From: Monodelphis domestica | Taxonomy: Eukaryota > Chordata > Mammalia > Didelphimorphia > Didelphidae | Direction: 5' to 3' | Length of the DNA stretch: 64,000 nucleotides | Assembly (NCBI RefSeq): GCF_027887165.1 | Contig: NC_077235.1 | Coordinates: 3,365,506-3,429,505 of the forward strand | Shown: piece by piece, positions 45,681-55,548 of the stretch | Numbering within the stretch: the stretch's first letter is position 1 | How the letters are laid out: each line of letters opens with the position of its first letter | The notes under the pieces: model-generated | The model's database searches: none | What the model saw: only the letters and a program-made list of their open reading frames with translations | What the model was told of the DNA's origin: nothing | Made by a program: the position numbers and the translations under genes

Positions 45681-48600
45681 CTGTTAAGAAAAAGCAGAGA
45701 GTGAGCTGGGCCTGAGAGAGCCTTGGCATTGAAGAACCCCAGAATGGGGGTTCTAGGACCCTCAGGAATCACCTAAGCTTTATGCCCACTTTTAAGGTCT
45801 GCCCTTCCTCCAATCTCCATCCTGTGACATTATTCCTCGGCTCAAACACCATCAATGGCTTCTTCCTACCTACTTCTTGGCCTGGCATCTAGCGTCCTAA
45901 GTGATCTTAGGGTCCGAACCGCAAGGGTCTCTAGAGGCCATTTAATCCAACCCTCTCCCTTTACAGAGGAGGAAACCACAGAAATCTGGAGAGGAAGATC
46001 AGCCTGGACTTGACCCTAGCTCCTCTGCCTCCTGCTGTTAACCTGCCTTCCCAATCTTGTCTTAGGAGTCTCCCTTACACATATTCTCTGCTTTAGCCAG
46101 ACTGGATTCTGAGATTTCCTGCAGCTCTAGAATAGCCTCTCTCCTTCTTCACCTTGACAAGTCTCTGCTTGAAACCCTTTGGCGAGGAGGAGATCCACCA
46201 CTTCCCATGACTGCCTGGTCTGCTCTCAGGGACAACTGCCACCCATTGCCCCCAGCACTGCCCACCTGGCACAGAGAACGTGGCACCCTGACCACGGTTT
46301 GCTGCAGTGCCCACTTGGGAACAGGGATTCCACTTGGAATGCCAAGCAAGCTAGTATGGGCCTTGTGAAAGGCTTCCACCAAAGCCCCTGGGCTCCGAGA
46401 AGCCCAGATGACAAGGACTGAGTTCCTAGAGCTTCTGAACTAGGCAGTTCTGTGGCCTGCTTTCACGTCCCCTACCATTCCCCAAGGCTGGAGCCACTGA
46501 CCTGCAGTATTTGCTGATGCATTCCAGGTCCCGCAGGCAATGAGCCTGGGAAGGTTTGAAGCCCAGGGACCTCCAGAATGGGGTCATCCGGGCCGCACGG
46601 CGAAGCAGGGGCTGTCCTGGAGAGGCAATCCCAGTCACAGTGTCCATCTCAGAGCTATGTCCAGAGGGCTTCTTGTCCCTCGCCGGGCTGGACACCACCT
46701 GAAATCGTAAGGCAGAGGCATCTTTTCCTATAGCCCTAGACCCTGCCGATATATAAATATGCATGTATGTACGCATGATCTCATGTTACGCCAACTCTAG
46801 GAGTTTAGAGAAGAATTACACTGACTTTGTGGCAGGGAAGTAAAGTCTGACTCCCAATGTCCAAGGAAACAGCAGAAACTGTTCAATGACCAACTTGGCC
46901 CCTCTGCTGGGGTCACTGCTGCCCCAGCCCCAAATGTGGGGATTTCCCACTTGGTCTGGGCAGGGCTGATGGATCACCTGGAGCTTCACAAGCTAAGGCA
47001 AATCTCCAAGCGGCGATTGAGCACCTTCTGTGTGCCAGACTGTGCTGAGCACTGAGGGTGCCCCCAAAGCCCTCAAGGACCTTGAAATCGAAGAGCTCCC
47101 AGGATTAACACTTGACTCTGATGGCAAACCAGCAGTGGAGAGAAATCCAAAGTGATCTGACCCACTGGGGCGCATTTGTGTTGTATATGGGCAAGGATAG
47201 TAGCCATGGGAAAGTGCACCAGGCATTCCACCCCTGGCATCAAAGGCTACATGCCCTTCTGCCTCACCCAAGTGAAGAAGAAATGGCCTCCTAAGCATAG
47301 TGGACTGCAGGGAATGCTATGAGACTTTGGATAATTCATGTTCCTTCTGTGGGCATACAGACTACTAAGTGACTCATCCCGACCTGGGAGAACTTCCTTC
47401 TCCTTAGGTGATTTATTTATTTGTTTATTTTATTTTTTTAAAAACCCTCACCTTCCATCTTGGAATCAATACTGTGTGTTGGCTCCAAGGCAGAAGAGCA
47501 GTAAGGGCTAGGCCATGGGGGTCAAGTGACTTGCCCAGGGTCACACAGTTGGGAAGTGTCTGAGGCTGGATTTGAACCTAGGACCTCCCATCTCTAGGCC
47601 TGGCTCTCTATCCACTGAGCCACCCAGCTGCCCCCTCCTTAGGTGATTTAGCCTGACCCAAAGGCCCAACTTCCTTCCTCCTCAGGCCTTCTGATCTTGT
47701 TGGGTCAGTTTGCAAAAAATGTTGGCTTCCGGGTGGGAGGACCGGGGTTCGAATCTCCATTCTAAATCTGTGCTTTCTCTCTAGATCTAAGCTTCCAGTC
47801 ATACTGTTCCTCTCACTTTCTTTCCTCTATTCCTGAAATATCACTTGTCAGTCCAAGATCCAAAACAGAGTTTGGGCCCCCAAATCCCCATTTTCAAGAG
47901 CAGATCAGGGGCCTGTGGAAAACACATTGAACTGGAAGGCCATGGTCTGGGCTCTGCTATTGACTTGCTGTGTGTCCTCTCTGAGGAGTGACCACCTCTC
48001 CAAGCCTCAGCTGCCTTCTAAAAACAGAGAATGCCATCATTCTTGGAGGCTCAAAGGAGATCATAGATGGAAAGGGCTTTAAAATGGTGAAGAGCTTCCC
48101 ACCATTCTTTCTTTCACACTTTCACGTTACCATCTTTCCTCCTTAATTTAGAATCCTTGCTGGTAGCCATGCCTTGTAGCATCATTTAATGGATGGAGAG
48201 AAGTTTTATGTGTCTGTGTGTCAGAATCAGCATGTGGGTGGGGTGACTGGGCCTTTGCCCCAGGGCGCAGAAACATAGAGGGCCCCACCAGCACTACCAA
48301 GCTCAGCACTTGAGGAGCTGGAAGAATTGGTTAAAACAGGCAGCCACACCCCAGTGAAATTCCTTTAACCTGCTGCCTGCCACCAAAGCCTGCTGCCTCC
48401 CCCCCTTCCCCCCCCCAGCAGGAGTGGCAGCCCGGAGTCTCTGCTGCCCGCCTCTCCCTACTGCCTGTCTTTGAACTGCACAGTGGGAAAAAGATGGAGT
48501 CTGACAAAAAGTCAAGTGCAGCCTCCACTGCTAACCAGTTCTTGACCCTCGTCAGGTCATGTCTTGAACTGGGCTCAAGTGAGAACCTGAGAAAATAATT

Positions 48601-51600
48601 CCTCTGTTCCTCTGCCTGGAAAACTGATTTGTCTGTGCTGACTTGAGTCCTTGCCTTGGGACTGTTGGCTACAGAGTTGGCACCCCACTCTGAGGGCTCT
48701 GGAACCAACCGTGCCAAGGCAGAACCCCACAATCAAGAAGTGGGGCTCACTCCCTGGGACCCCAGCACCCAGGAAGGCTTGCTCTGGATCAAAAGGGAAA
48801 TGGAAGGAAAAGGGAGGGCCCTCTAGAGGGTGTCACCCCTGGCTAGCAGCCACCTGGCTGCGTGCAGCAGGCCTGCTGAGTCCAAAGCCAGAGGCCCCAG
48901 GGGAGAAGACAATGGAATCTTTGCTGGGGGCAGAACTTGGAGAGGGACAGAGAAATGGGGGGGGGGGAGAGCCAAGGAAGCCATGGGTCCTCCTGAGAAA
49001 CAGAGCCAGCAGGCAGGGTGGGGCCCCTGGCTAATATGCTGGTAGCTCCCTCTAGACAGGAGCCCGGAGAAGAGACAGCTCTTGGGTCATCTTCAAGGCT
49101 TTACTAACAGGCAAATTGTTTGGAAAGTGAATGGTTTTCAGTGGTGGTGGTGGCAGAATAGTGGCATCGTGCCCGCCCAGTCACAGAAGGCTGGGGCTCC
49201 CCTGCTACCTTCAGGCTCGGTTTTCTTGAAAGGCCAATGAAAAGGAGCCTGCCAGCACCACAATCGGGCTCATCTTCTTGCTGGGTATGTTTTGATCTGC
49301 CATAGTCCCACACGGGAGGTGCCATATTATTCTCCCCATTTGACGATGGAGCAAGAACATTAGAGTAGGTGCCCTTGAGGATCTGTGTTCAGATTCTGGC
49401 TTGGCCATTCATAGGCTCATAGACTTCAACCTGAAATACATCCTAGAGGCCAGCTCATCAGACTCATCCATTTTGCAGAGGAGGAAACTGAGGCCCAGAA
49501 AGGTCACTTTCTCCTCCTGGATCTCAGTTTCCTTCTCTGTGAAATGGGGAAAGGGGAAGATGCAGGTTGGACTAGATGCCATCTGGGGACCGAAACCTCT
49601 GAACCTAAGAAGCTGAGAGTCAGAGAGCAGCTTGATTGGGTGCCAGGGTGCCAAGTCCTTGGGTGCCTCTCCCTCTTGGTTTCCATTTTTGCCAGTTTCT
49701 TTCATTTGAAGCAGGGGAGCTCTGTGACTGTGTGGTTATGGCTTTGTGGGTGTCATTTGTGAAGGGCTCACAGGGTTTACCGAGCTGGAGGCTCTCACCA
49801 CAAAAGGTCATCTCCTAGCCCCATCCTCGACGTCTCTCCTCTGTGATACTCATTCCGCCAGTGCAGATACCTCAGATTCTCTCCACACACCTGCTTACTG
49901 ACACAGCATCCACCAGGGGATCAGCCACTTAGAGCCTGAAGGGACCTTGAGGGTCATCCAGGTCTATCATCTCCTTTTTCCCCAAGGAAGGCCAGAGAGG
50001 GGAAGGGACTGGCCTGGGGTCACACAGCCAGGAATGGAACCCTGGTCTTCCTCACTTCAAGTCTGGCACCATGTTCACCACCCAATACTGCCTCCCCAGC
50101 CAGCCCCTCTAGAGCTATCACAACTCTACCTCCATTTGCTTTTTTCCTTCAGTCACCAATTCTCATCAAGTCCTGGCTCAGTTTCTTACTCCCTGTGTGG
50201 CCTTAGGTAAGTCATTTCCCTCTCTAAAAAAAGGAGGTATTCTAGGTAGCGTTTGCAGTGCCTTTCATTTGGAAAATGACTATCTGAAGGTTTCATAGGA
50301 AACCAGACCAGATCCCCAATCCTTCCTTCCAAAAGGGAAGGAGCAGGGCCTCTGGAGTGGGACTCAGAGATGTCCTTTATGGGGCTGTTTGACACCCTCC
50401 CCCCAGTGGCTTAACTCCCTTAGTTGAAAAGTCTGATCCTGGGATGGAACCGTATACCAACCCCCCACCCCATTCATTCTAAGGAGTTAGTCAGAGAAGC
50501 AAAGGTTGAAGCTTCCAATCACCTCCAAGGTTAAGTCCAAAGGAAACTGAAGCCCGAAGAGGGGCAGGCAATGCCTTGCCCATGGTCACAAGGCTCCTAA
50601 GTGGCAGAGTCTAAATTTGAACTCGGGTTCTCTGACTGCAGAACCAGTGTTCTTCCCTTGGCAGAGTACCATTTGTAGCCTCCCTGGTTGGCCACTTGTG
50701 GGCTGTTCGAATTGTCCACTTGGTCAGGAGGCCATTTTTCCCACAGAAGTCTGTATCTGCACCACGGGCCTAGAAAGGTTGGCTTGCTTGGGTACACTTG
50801 GGGCCGGCCTGACAGTGGGCAAGGAATGCCCTTTGGGAGGCCTCTTCCAGAACGCTGGGCAGGCACTCAGCCATTCTGTGCTGGAGGTGAAATGGTTAGG
50901 AAGCCTCTGGGAAGGGTACAAGGCTAGGGGCATGCCAGCATTCTGCCGGCAAGGAATCGGCTCCGTTGCCCAGCTTGAAGTTTGCCTGCGACGGGGCGGC
51001 CTCGGAGAGAAGCAAGAACACACTGATTTTTGCACCAAAGCCTTCTGCCCCAAAGAAAGCGTGCACAAGTTCTTTGCGAGCAGGCCAATTGGCCTCAGAG
51101 AACTCTGTTTTCAAGTGGAGCCTCTCCCCCGAGGATCAGCCTCTCATAAAAACTACTACAGAGGCGAACATCTCCAAGCACACTTTTAACAAGCACATTC
51201 TCTCCCTCTGGGAGATGGGAAGAGAGCCAGCCTCAGGCCACCACTTGCTTTATCGGCCCACAGGTAGCATCCCCCTACACCTTGGCGCTGTTCCCCCGCC
51301 CCCTTCCTAGCTTTGGGCACTACTCCTTATCTCCCAGGATCGCCCACCTGAAAACTTGTCCCCTATTTCTCCACTAAAGTGGGGCTTTGCCAGATGTGCT
51401 GGCTAGACCTTTCGGTTGTACTTCATACTTCTGAATCTGGCCAAGGGGCCTCAGAGGCATTTCCCAAGAGTACTTGGATGGCATCTTAATCATCCTATGG
51501 CAAATGAAAGGCAGAAAGACTTGGATTCCAGTCTTGCCACAGACACATCTTAACTATGGCCAAGCGATTTTCCCTCTCAAAATGGTCCTGCTTTTTCTAA

Positions 51601-52215
51601 GAATGGGCATTAGAGAGCAGCTGCTCAGCTATCAGAATCAGTGGAGAGAGGCTGCACACTGGGAGCTCCCCACACTGAAGAAATGTCTAGGATTACTGAG
51701 CTGTAAGTATCTAAGGTGGAACTGGAACTCAGGTCTCTTTCCTGACTCCAAGGTCAGCTGGATCATGCTGTTTCTCTTGGGGTGGAAAGTTTGAAAATTC
51801 AAAATGAATGGAAATAGTCATTTGGAGATTTCTGTATGTGAAAATGCTATGCAAGTCCCTGAAGAGAAATACCAGTCAACAGCCTGGGCTAGCTCCCAAA
51901 GGGGAATGGAATGTCCTGTGCCAGTGGGGGGGGGAATCCTTGGCCTTTCTGCTTGGCTGGGCCTCATGGGATCCTCACAGTTTCCTCTTCTGTAAAACGA
52001 GGCGGGCGGGGGGTGGGGGGAGAGTTAGAGTACCAATGGTTTCAAAGGATCCTCCCAGCTCTGACATTCTATTACCCTAACTTTTCCTTCCTGGACCTTA
52101 GTTTCCTCCTTGGGTCCCTGGCAGCTCTGGACATTTTCTGATTCCCCCAAAACAGACCTACCTGCTGAATGGGCAGAAAAAGGAACAGAGAGACAAGGAG
52201 GAGTAGCCTCTTCAT
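45620..52215 (-). CDS. LEAP2-like: LEAP2-like secreted peptide precursor (LEAP2 paralogue), three exons
   Basis: Predicted 103-residue secreted prepropeptide of the LEAP2 family (liver-expressed antimicrobial peptide 2, an antagonist/inverse agonist of the ghrelin receptor GHSR). Exon 1 encodes the signal peptide MKRLLLLVSLFLFLPIQQ. Exon 2 encodes the propeptide, an R-A-A-R furin-type site at residues 52-55, and the mature start MTPFWRSLGFKPSQ. Exon 3 encodes the last cysteine and tail. All splice sites are GT-AG and phases match (0, then 2). Mature cysteines at 17, 23, 28 and 33 match LEAP2 exactly (C-x5-C-x4-C-x4-C; disulfides 17-28 and 23-33 in LEAP2). About 16 of the first 33 mature residues equal human LEAP2. 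K-P-x-x-A-x-C and C-R-x-G-Y-C-S resemble fish LEAP-2. The tail after the last cysteine is 15 residues, against 7 in human. TATA and CCAAT boxes lie upstream. Expression is not shown by the sequence. Confidence 0.87.
46502..46698 (-). CDS. LEAP2-like: LEAP2-like exon 2, propeptide and most of the mature peptide
   Basis: Encodes residues 19-83 plus two bases of Arg84. Acceptor GATTTCAG, donor GTCAGT. It contains the polar propeptide (VVSSPARDKKPSGHSS), the dibasic stretch LLRRAAR, then MTPFWRSLGFKPSQAHC and LRDLECISKYC. This exon alone identifies the family. Confidence 0.88.
47440..47637 (-). mobile_element. tRNA-derived marsupial SINE between LEAP2-like exon 2 and exon 1
   Basis: Near-complete copy on the minus strand with head GGGGGCAGCTGGGTGGCTCA and an A-rich 3' end. 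It sits in intron 1 of the LEAP2-like gene in the sense orientation. Confidence 0.85.
48100..52100. other. LEAP2-like intron 1, partly repeat-free
   Basis: MIR-type pieces at 49.42-49.51, 49.93-50.10 and 50.49-50.66 kb, and several G-runs (for example 48,958 and 52,003-52,022). The part at 50.70-51.20 kb is free of recognised repeats and contains a 14-bp palindrome, AGGCCAATTGGCCT, at 51082-51095. Confidence 0.5.
50490..50665 (-). repeat. MIR-type SINE in LEAP2-like intron 1
   Basis: CATGGTCACAAGGCTCCTAA, then AAATTTGAACTCGGGTTCTC in reverse MIR order. Confidence 0.6.
52162..52215 (-). CDS. LEAP2-like: LEAP2-like exon 1, signal peptide
   Basis: Eighteen codons of a classic signal peptide: basic start (KR), a leucine/phenylalanine core, then PIQQ. 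The ATG is in good context (GGCC before, A after; purine at -3). Donor GTAGGT follows directly, in phase 0. It lies about 70 bases downstream of the expected start for the TATA box at 52311-52317. Confidence 0.85.
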
Positions 52216-52289
52216 GGCCAGACCTCACAGGCTGGATCAGGGCTGGGCCGATGCCACTCGTCTCTGCGGTCCCTGGTGCTCCACTGCAA

Positions 52290-52375
52290 ATGCCCGCTGC
52301 CCCTTCACCTTCATATAGGCAGCTCAGCCCAACCCCCCCCCCATTGGCTTTCAGGACGTGTTCAAATATTTGAGA
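52290..52375 (-). promoter_or_regulatory. Core promoter of the LEAP2-like gene: TATA and CCAAT boxes, AT palindrome
   Basis: On the minus strand, a TATATGA box (52311-52317) lies about 100 bases upstream of the ATG. An inverted ATTGG (52343-52347) gives a CCAAT box 26 bases further upstream. A perfect 12-bp palindrome TCAAATATTTGA lies at 52362-52373. The TATA box predicts transcription starting near 52285 and a leader of about 70 bases. No CpG island is present, which fits a tissue-restricted gene. Confidence 0.6.
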
Positions 52376-53480
52376 CATTGTTGGTATTGGGCAACTACTC
52401 GCCCCTGCCCTCCTCACCTCTCATTTCTTTCCCCAGGCCCCTCCTGCCTCAGTGATATCGACCAGGCTCCAGTTTGGCCTCCAGATTGCCAAGCTAAGCA
52501 GAAAGGGCAGGGACACTGAGGAGGGAACCATGGTTACTCTAATTGCCTCGGCAACTATCCACTCTGTGGACAAAGCACTCAGCCCCCAGCTGGCTAGCAC
52601 AGGCTATAGGGTCTTAGGGGACTTGCTTTCGCCACTGACTGTTCATGGCTCAGAATATTCTTGTGCTTTGATGAACCCTTCCCTGCCCTACCCTGGTACT
52701 TCAGGAATTGCCTTTGTGTGATCTATGATCCCACGTGCCACTCTGGGGTTTTATGGCTTCAATGCCATCCTGGGAGCTTCTTAAAAACTGCCCTCCTTTA
52801 GTTCAGCTGGCCCCACCCAGAGATTCCCCAGGAAAGCTCAGTAGTAGGCTTGCTTTTACTCAAGTACAGGCTTCCCATGAGAATAGTAGAGAGGTTGTCA
52901 TTCTCTAGATCTCCAGAAATGGCAAAAGGACCTCAGCTGTCATGATAGCCACAGGCAACGAAAGTCACAGGAGTACATAAATGGCAGCCCCAATGAGTCC
53001 CTTCTTTGCCCAAGGGACCTAAAGAGTTCCAAACTCATAACACCCTAGGGTTCAACCCACACAAAATAAATTGGGGGTTTCTAGAGTCCCCCCCCCCCGT
53101 GGCTAGCAAGGCCCAGTTCTCTCCCATTTGTTCTCAACCTCCCTGGTAAGGGAGATCCATTATAAGTCAATGGCAAGGAATCTCCTTGAGGGCAGGGAGC
53201 CTGCACTTTTCACAGGTACATCCCTGCCGGTTGGATGGAACCAAATTCATTTAGCTTTCGAATCAGGAAAAGGCCTCCATCTTTACTGGGCCCCCAAATG
53301 GAGGGAGAGGGATATGCATAGCCCAGATCCCTGGCTGATCCAGCTTAAGGCCTAGACTCTCAAATCTAGCTAGAAGAGCTCTTTGGAGAGGAGCTAATTG
53401 GAGAAACCAAGGACTTTCCACTCTCAAATGACGACTCCCAGCCCAAGAAAGATCCACCTTTTCTTTAGCAAAATACTTGA

Positions 53481-53486
53481 TTTATT
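53481..53486 (-). terminator. Candidate polyadenylation signal for BMP15
   Basis: First AATAAA on the minus strand after the BMP15 stop, implying a 3' UTR of about 1.2 kb. No nearer canonical signal was seen. Confidence 0.35.
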
Positions 53487-54721
53487 TACCACAACGCCCT
53501 TCTCCCCTCAGTAGTTAAATACAGCACAAAAATAGAAAACTCCCATCATTCAGATCACTGGCCCTCTGTCAGAAAGAACGGGCCACTTGCCTCCCCCTCC
53601 CCTTCCTCTCCAGTCAGTCGTATAAAGGAAGCCAGCCTCATGTCCAGCAGGACCGCCAAACCCAGCCCAAGTGGTGTCAAAACTTCCTTAAAGAAGTGTC
53701 AGGCCCACGGCTCTGCCCCTTGTCCTTAATCAAGTTTAAAATTAACAGCAGACTTTTAGTGCCTGCCCGCCCTCCACCCCTGGCCCAGCACACTGGGGCC
53801 TCCCACCTTACCTTGCCTCTACCCCCGCCCCCCAACCACCAAGTGATCCACAGTCCATCTGGTGGGCTGGTTTTCTTTGTACATAAAACGAGACAACATT
53901 TTGTGAAGCTTTTTCTGTCCTAGACATTTTTTAAAAGAAGATCTTAGCCACAACTTCCTCTGAAGAAGGGATCTGAGCTCCTTATTCCCTCTTCCTCACC
54001 AAATACACGTGGGCTGAAGAGAAACAAATCCTCTGACCAATCCCAGGAATCCTCTCTGCCCACTTCCTTCTACATCTTGGCTAAACGTGAATAGGCCACG
54101 AGGGCCCAGGCAGCAGCAAGGGAATGATGGTGCTCCAGAAGGCCCAGCCAGGTGAAAGCCAGGGTTGGCCCAGAACAGATGGCAGCTTTGACAGATACAT
54201 GGGCCAAGAGTGCCGAGAACCCCAGCTCCTTCCCTGAGAGGCTTAAAAGCATTCCCCCCTCACCAAGATCCAGATTCTGACAAGTCAAATGGCACTTCCT
54301 TCTAGACCTCAGGTGCCTGCCTGGGGGAATCAGAGGCTCTAGAAGGGAGAATGTGGGGCTTGTCTAGATGGGTGTTAGGGCTAGGGCTCCCAAAGAACAA
54401 AGTGCCACACCTTCTGTCATACCAATCCCAAAGATTCTCCTGGCAAGGTGGCTTCTCATTCAATGTGAAGAAACAGGAGGCAGGACTCCCAAGGACATAG
54501 TCTCCCAAGGCAGTAGGTATTCAGTCAGACTTAAAGCTTGGGTTTGGTTTTTAAATCAATGGTGGGGCGGGGGCAGGGGGGAGAGTATAGTGAGCATCGG
54601 AGAAAGAAAAACTGTGTCCAGCCAGGTGGGAGTGAGGGGACAGAGAGCCTGGGGGATCGGTGAAAGGAGGTCAATATCACCACAGGATGCTGAATAAGCT
54701 GGAGCCTCTTGACTTCCACGC

Positions 54722-55548
54722 TCACCTGCAGGTACAGGACTGGGCAATCATGTCTTCATATTCTTTGTAAAGGATGCTGCCACTGGCCTCAACCAGCAGG
54801 ACACTAATGGGTGTGTACTTATAAGGGATGCACGAAGGCCGGGGGATGTTCCGGTCCACCAACTCGTTGATGAGGTTCTGAATGATAGCATGGTTGGGTG
54901 AGCAGAGACCAGAGCGTAGCACCCGAGGGCAGGACCCCTTGCAGTAGTTAGGGCTATACAGGTTTGGGGCAATGATCCAGTTTTCTAAGCCCAGCTGGTG
55001 GAAACTAATTCGGAAGGGATGGAGAGAACACTGGGTCTGCTCTGGTGAATGACCAGGCACCTCAGATCTCATGGGGCCCACCTGACGGACTTGCCGGGCC
55101 AGCAAAAGGGGATCGGCTCCCGCAGGATCCCCTGTCAGAAGTTCCTGTAGCCTAACTTGTGGCATACTGTCAAAGGTGTTGTTGAAATACAGAACCAGGA
55201 AAGCCGAGTCGCTGGCCAGTGCCTGCCTCCAGCCCAGGCCAAGGTTGGTCCTTTCTTGCTGTTCACACTTGACTTGGATGCGAAGGGTTCTCCTCCTCTC
55301 TTGAGGCCAGAATTGCTGCTGAATGTAATTGGTGATGTCCATCTCAGCCCAGGCCTCGGGCAGAGCAAACCCTGGGGAGCCTCCCCCCAGGAGGAGGGAG
55401 CTCTTGTGGGCCCAGGGTTCCACATGGCATGAGAGATGGGAGTGAGACAGGCGGAGGTGAGGGCGGTAAGCAACAGCAGCTCTCACAAGCTGGTATCCCT
55501 CACGGTTTGGCTGAAGGGGGAAGTCTAGGGTTTGCACATACCAGGGAC
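54722..55548 (-). CDS. BMP15: BMP15 exon 2
   Basis: Rest of the prodomain and the whole mature domain. Acceptor CATGTAG, stop TGA. The mature peptide starts at residue 260 (QVGPMRSEV). The NNT in FNNTFDSM is a further N-glycosylation sequon. Confidence 0.97.

Noticed and set aside
50617-51189. 190-codon plus-strand frame
   Set aside because: Starts inside a MIR-type repeat, has no known similarity, and overlaps equally long frames on the other strand.
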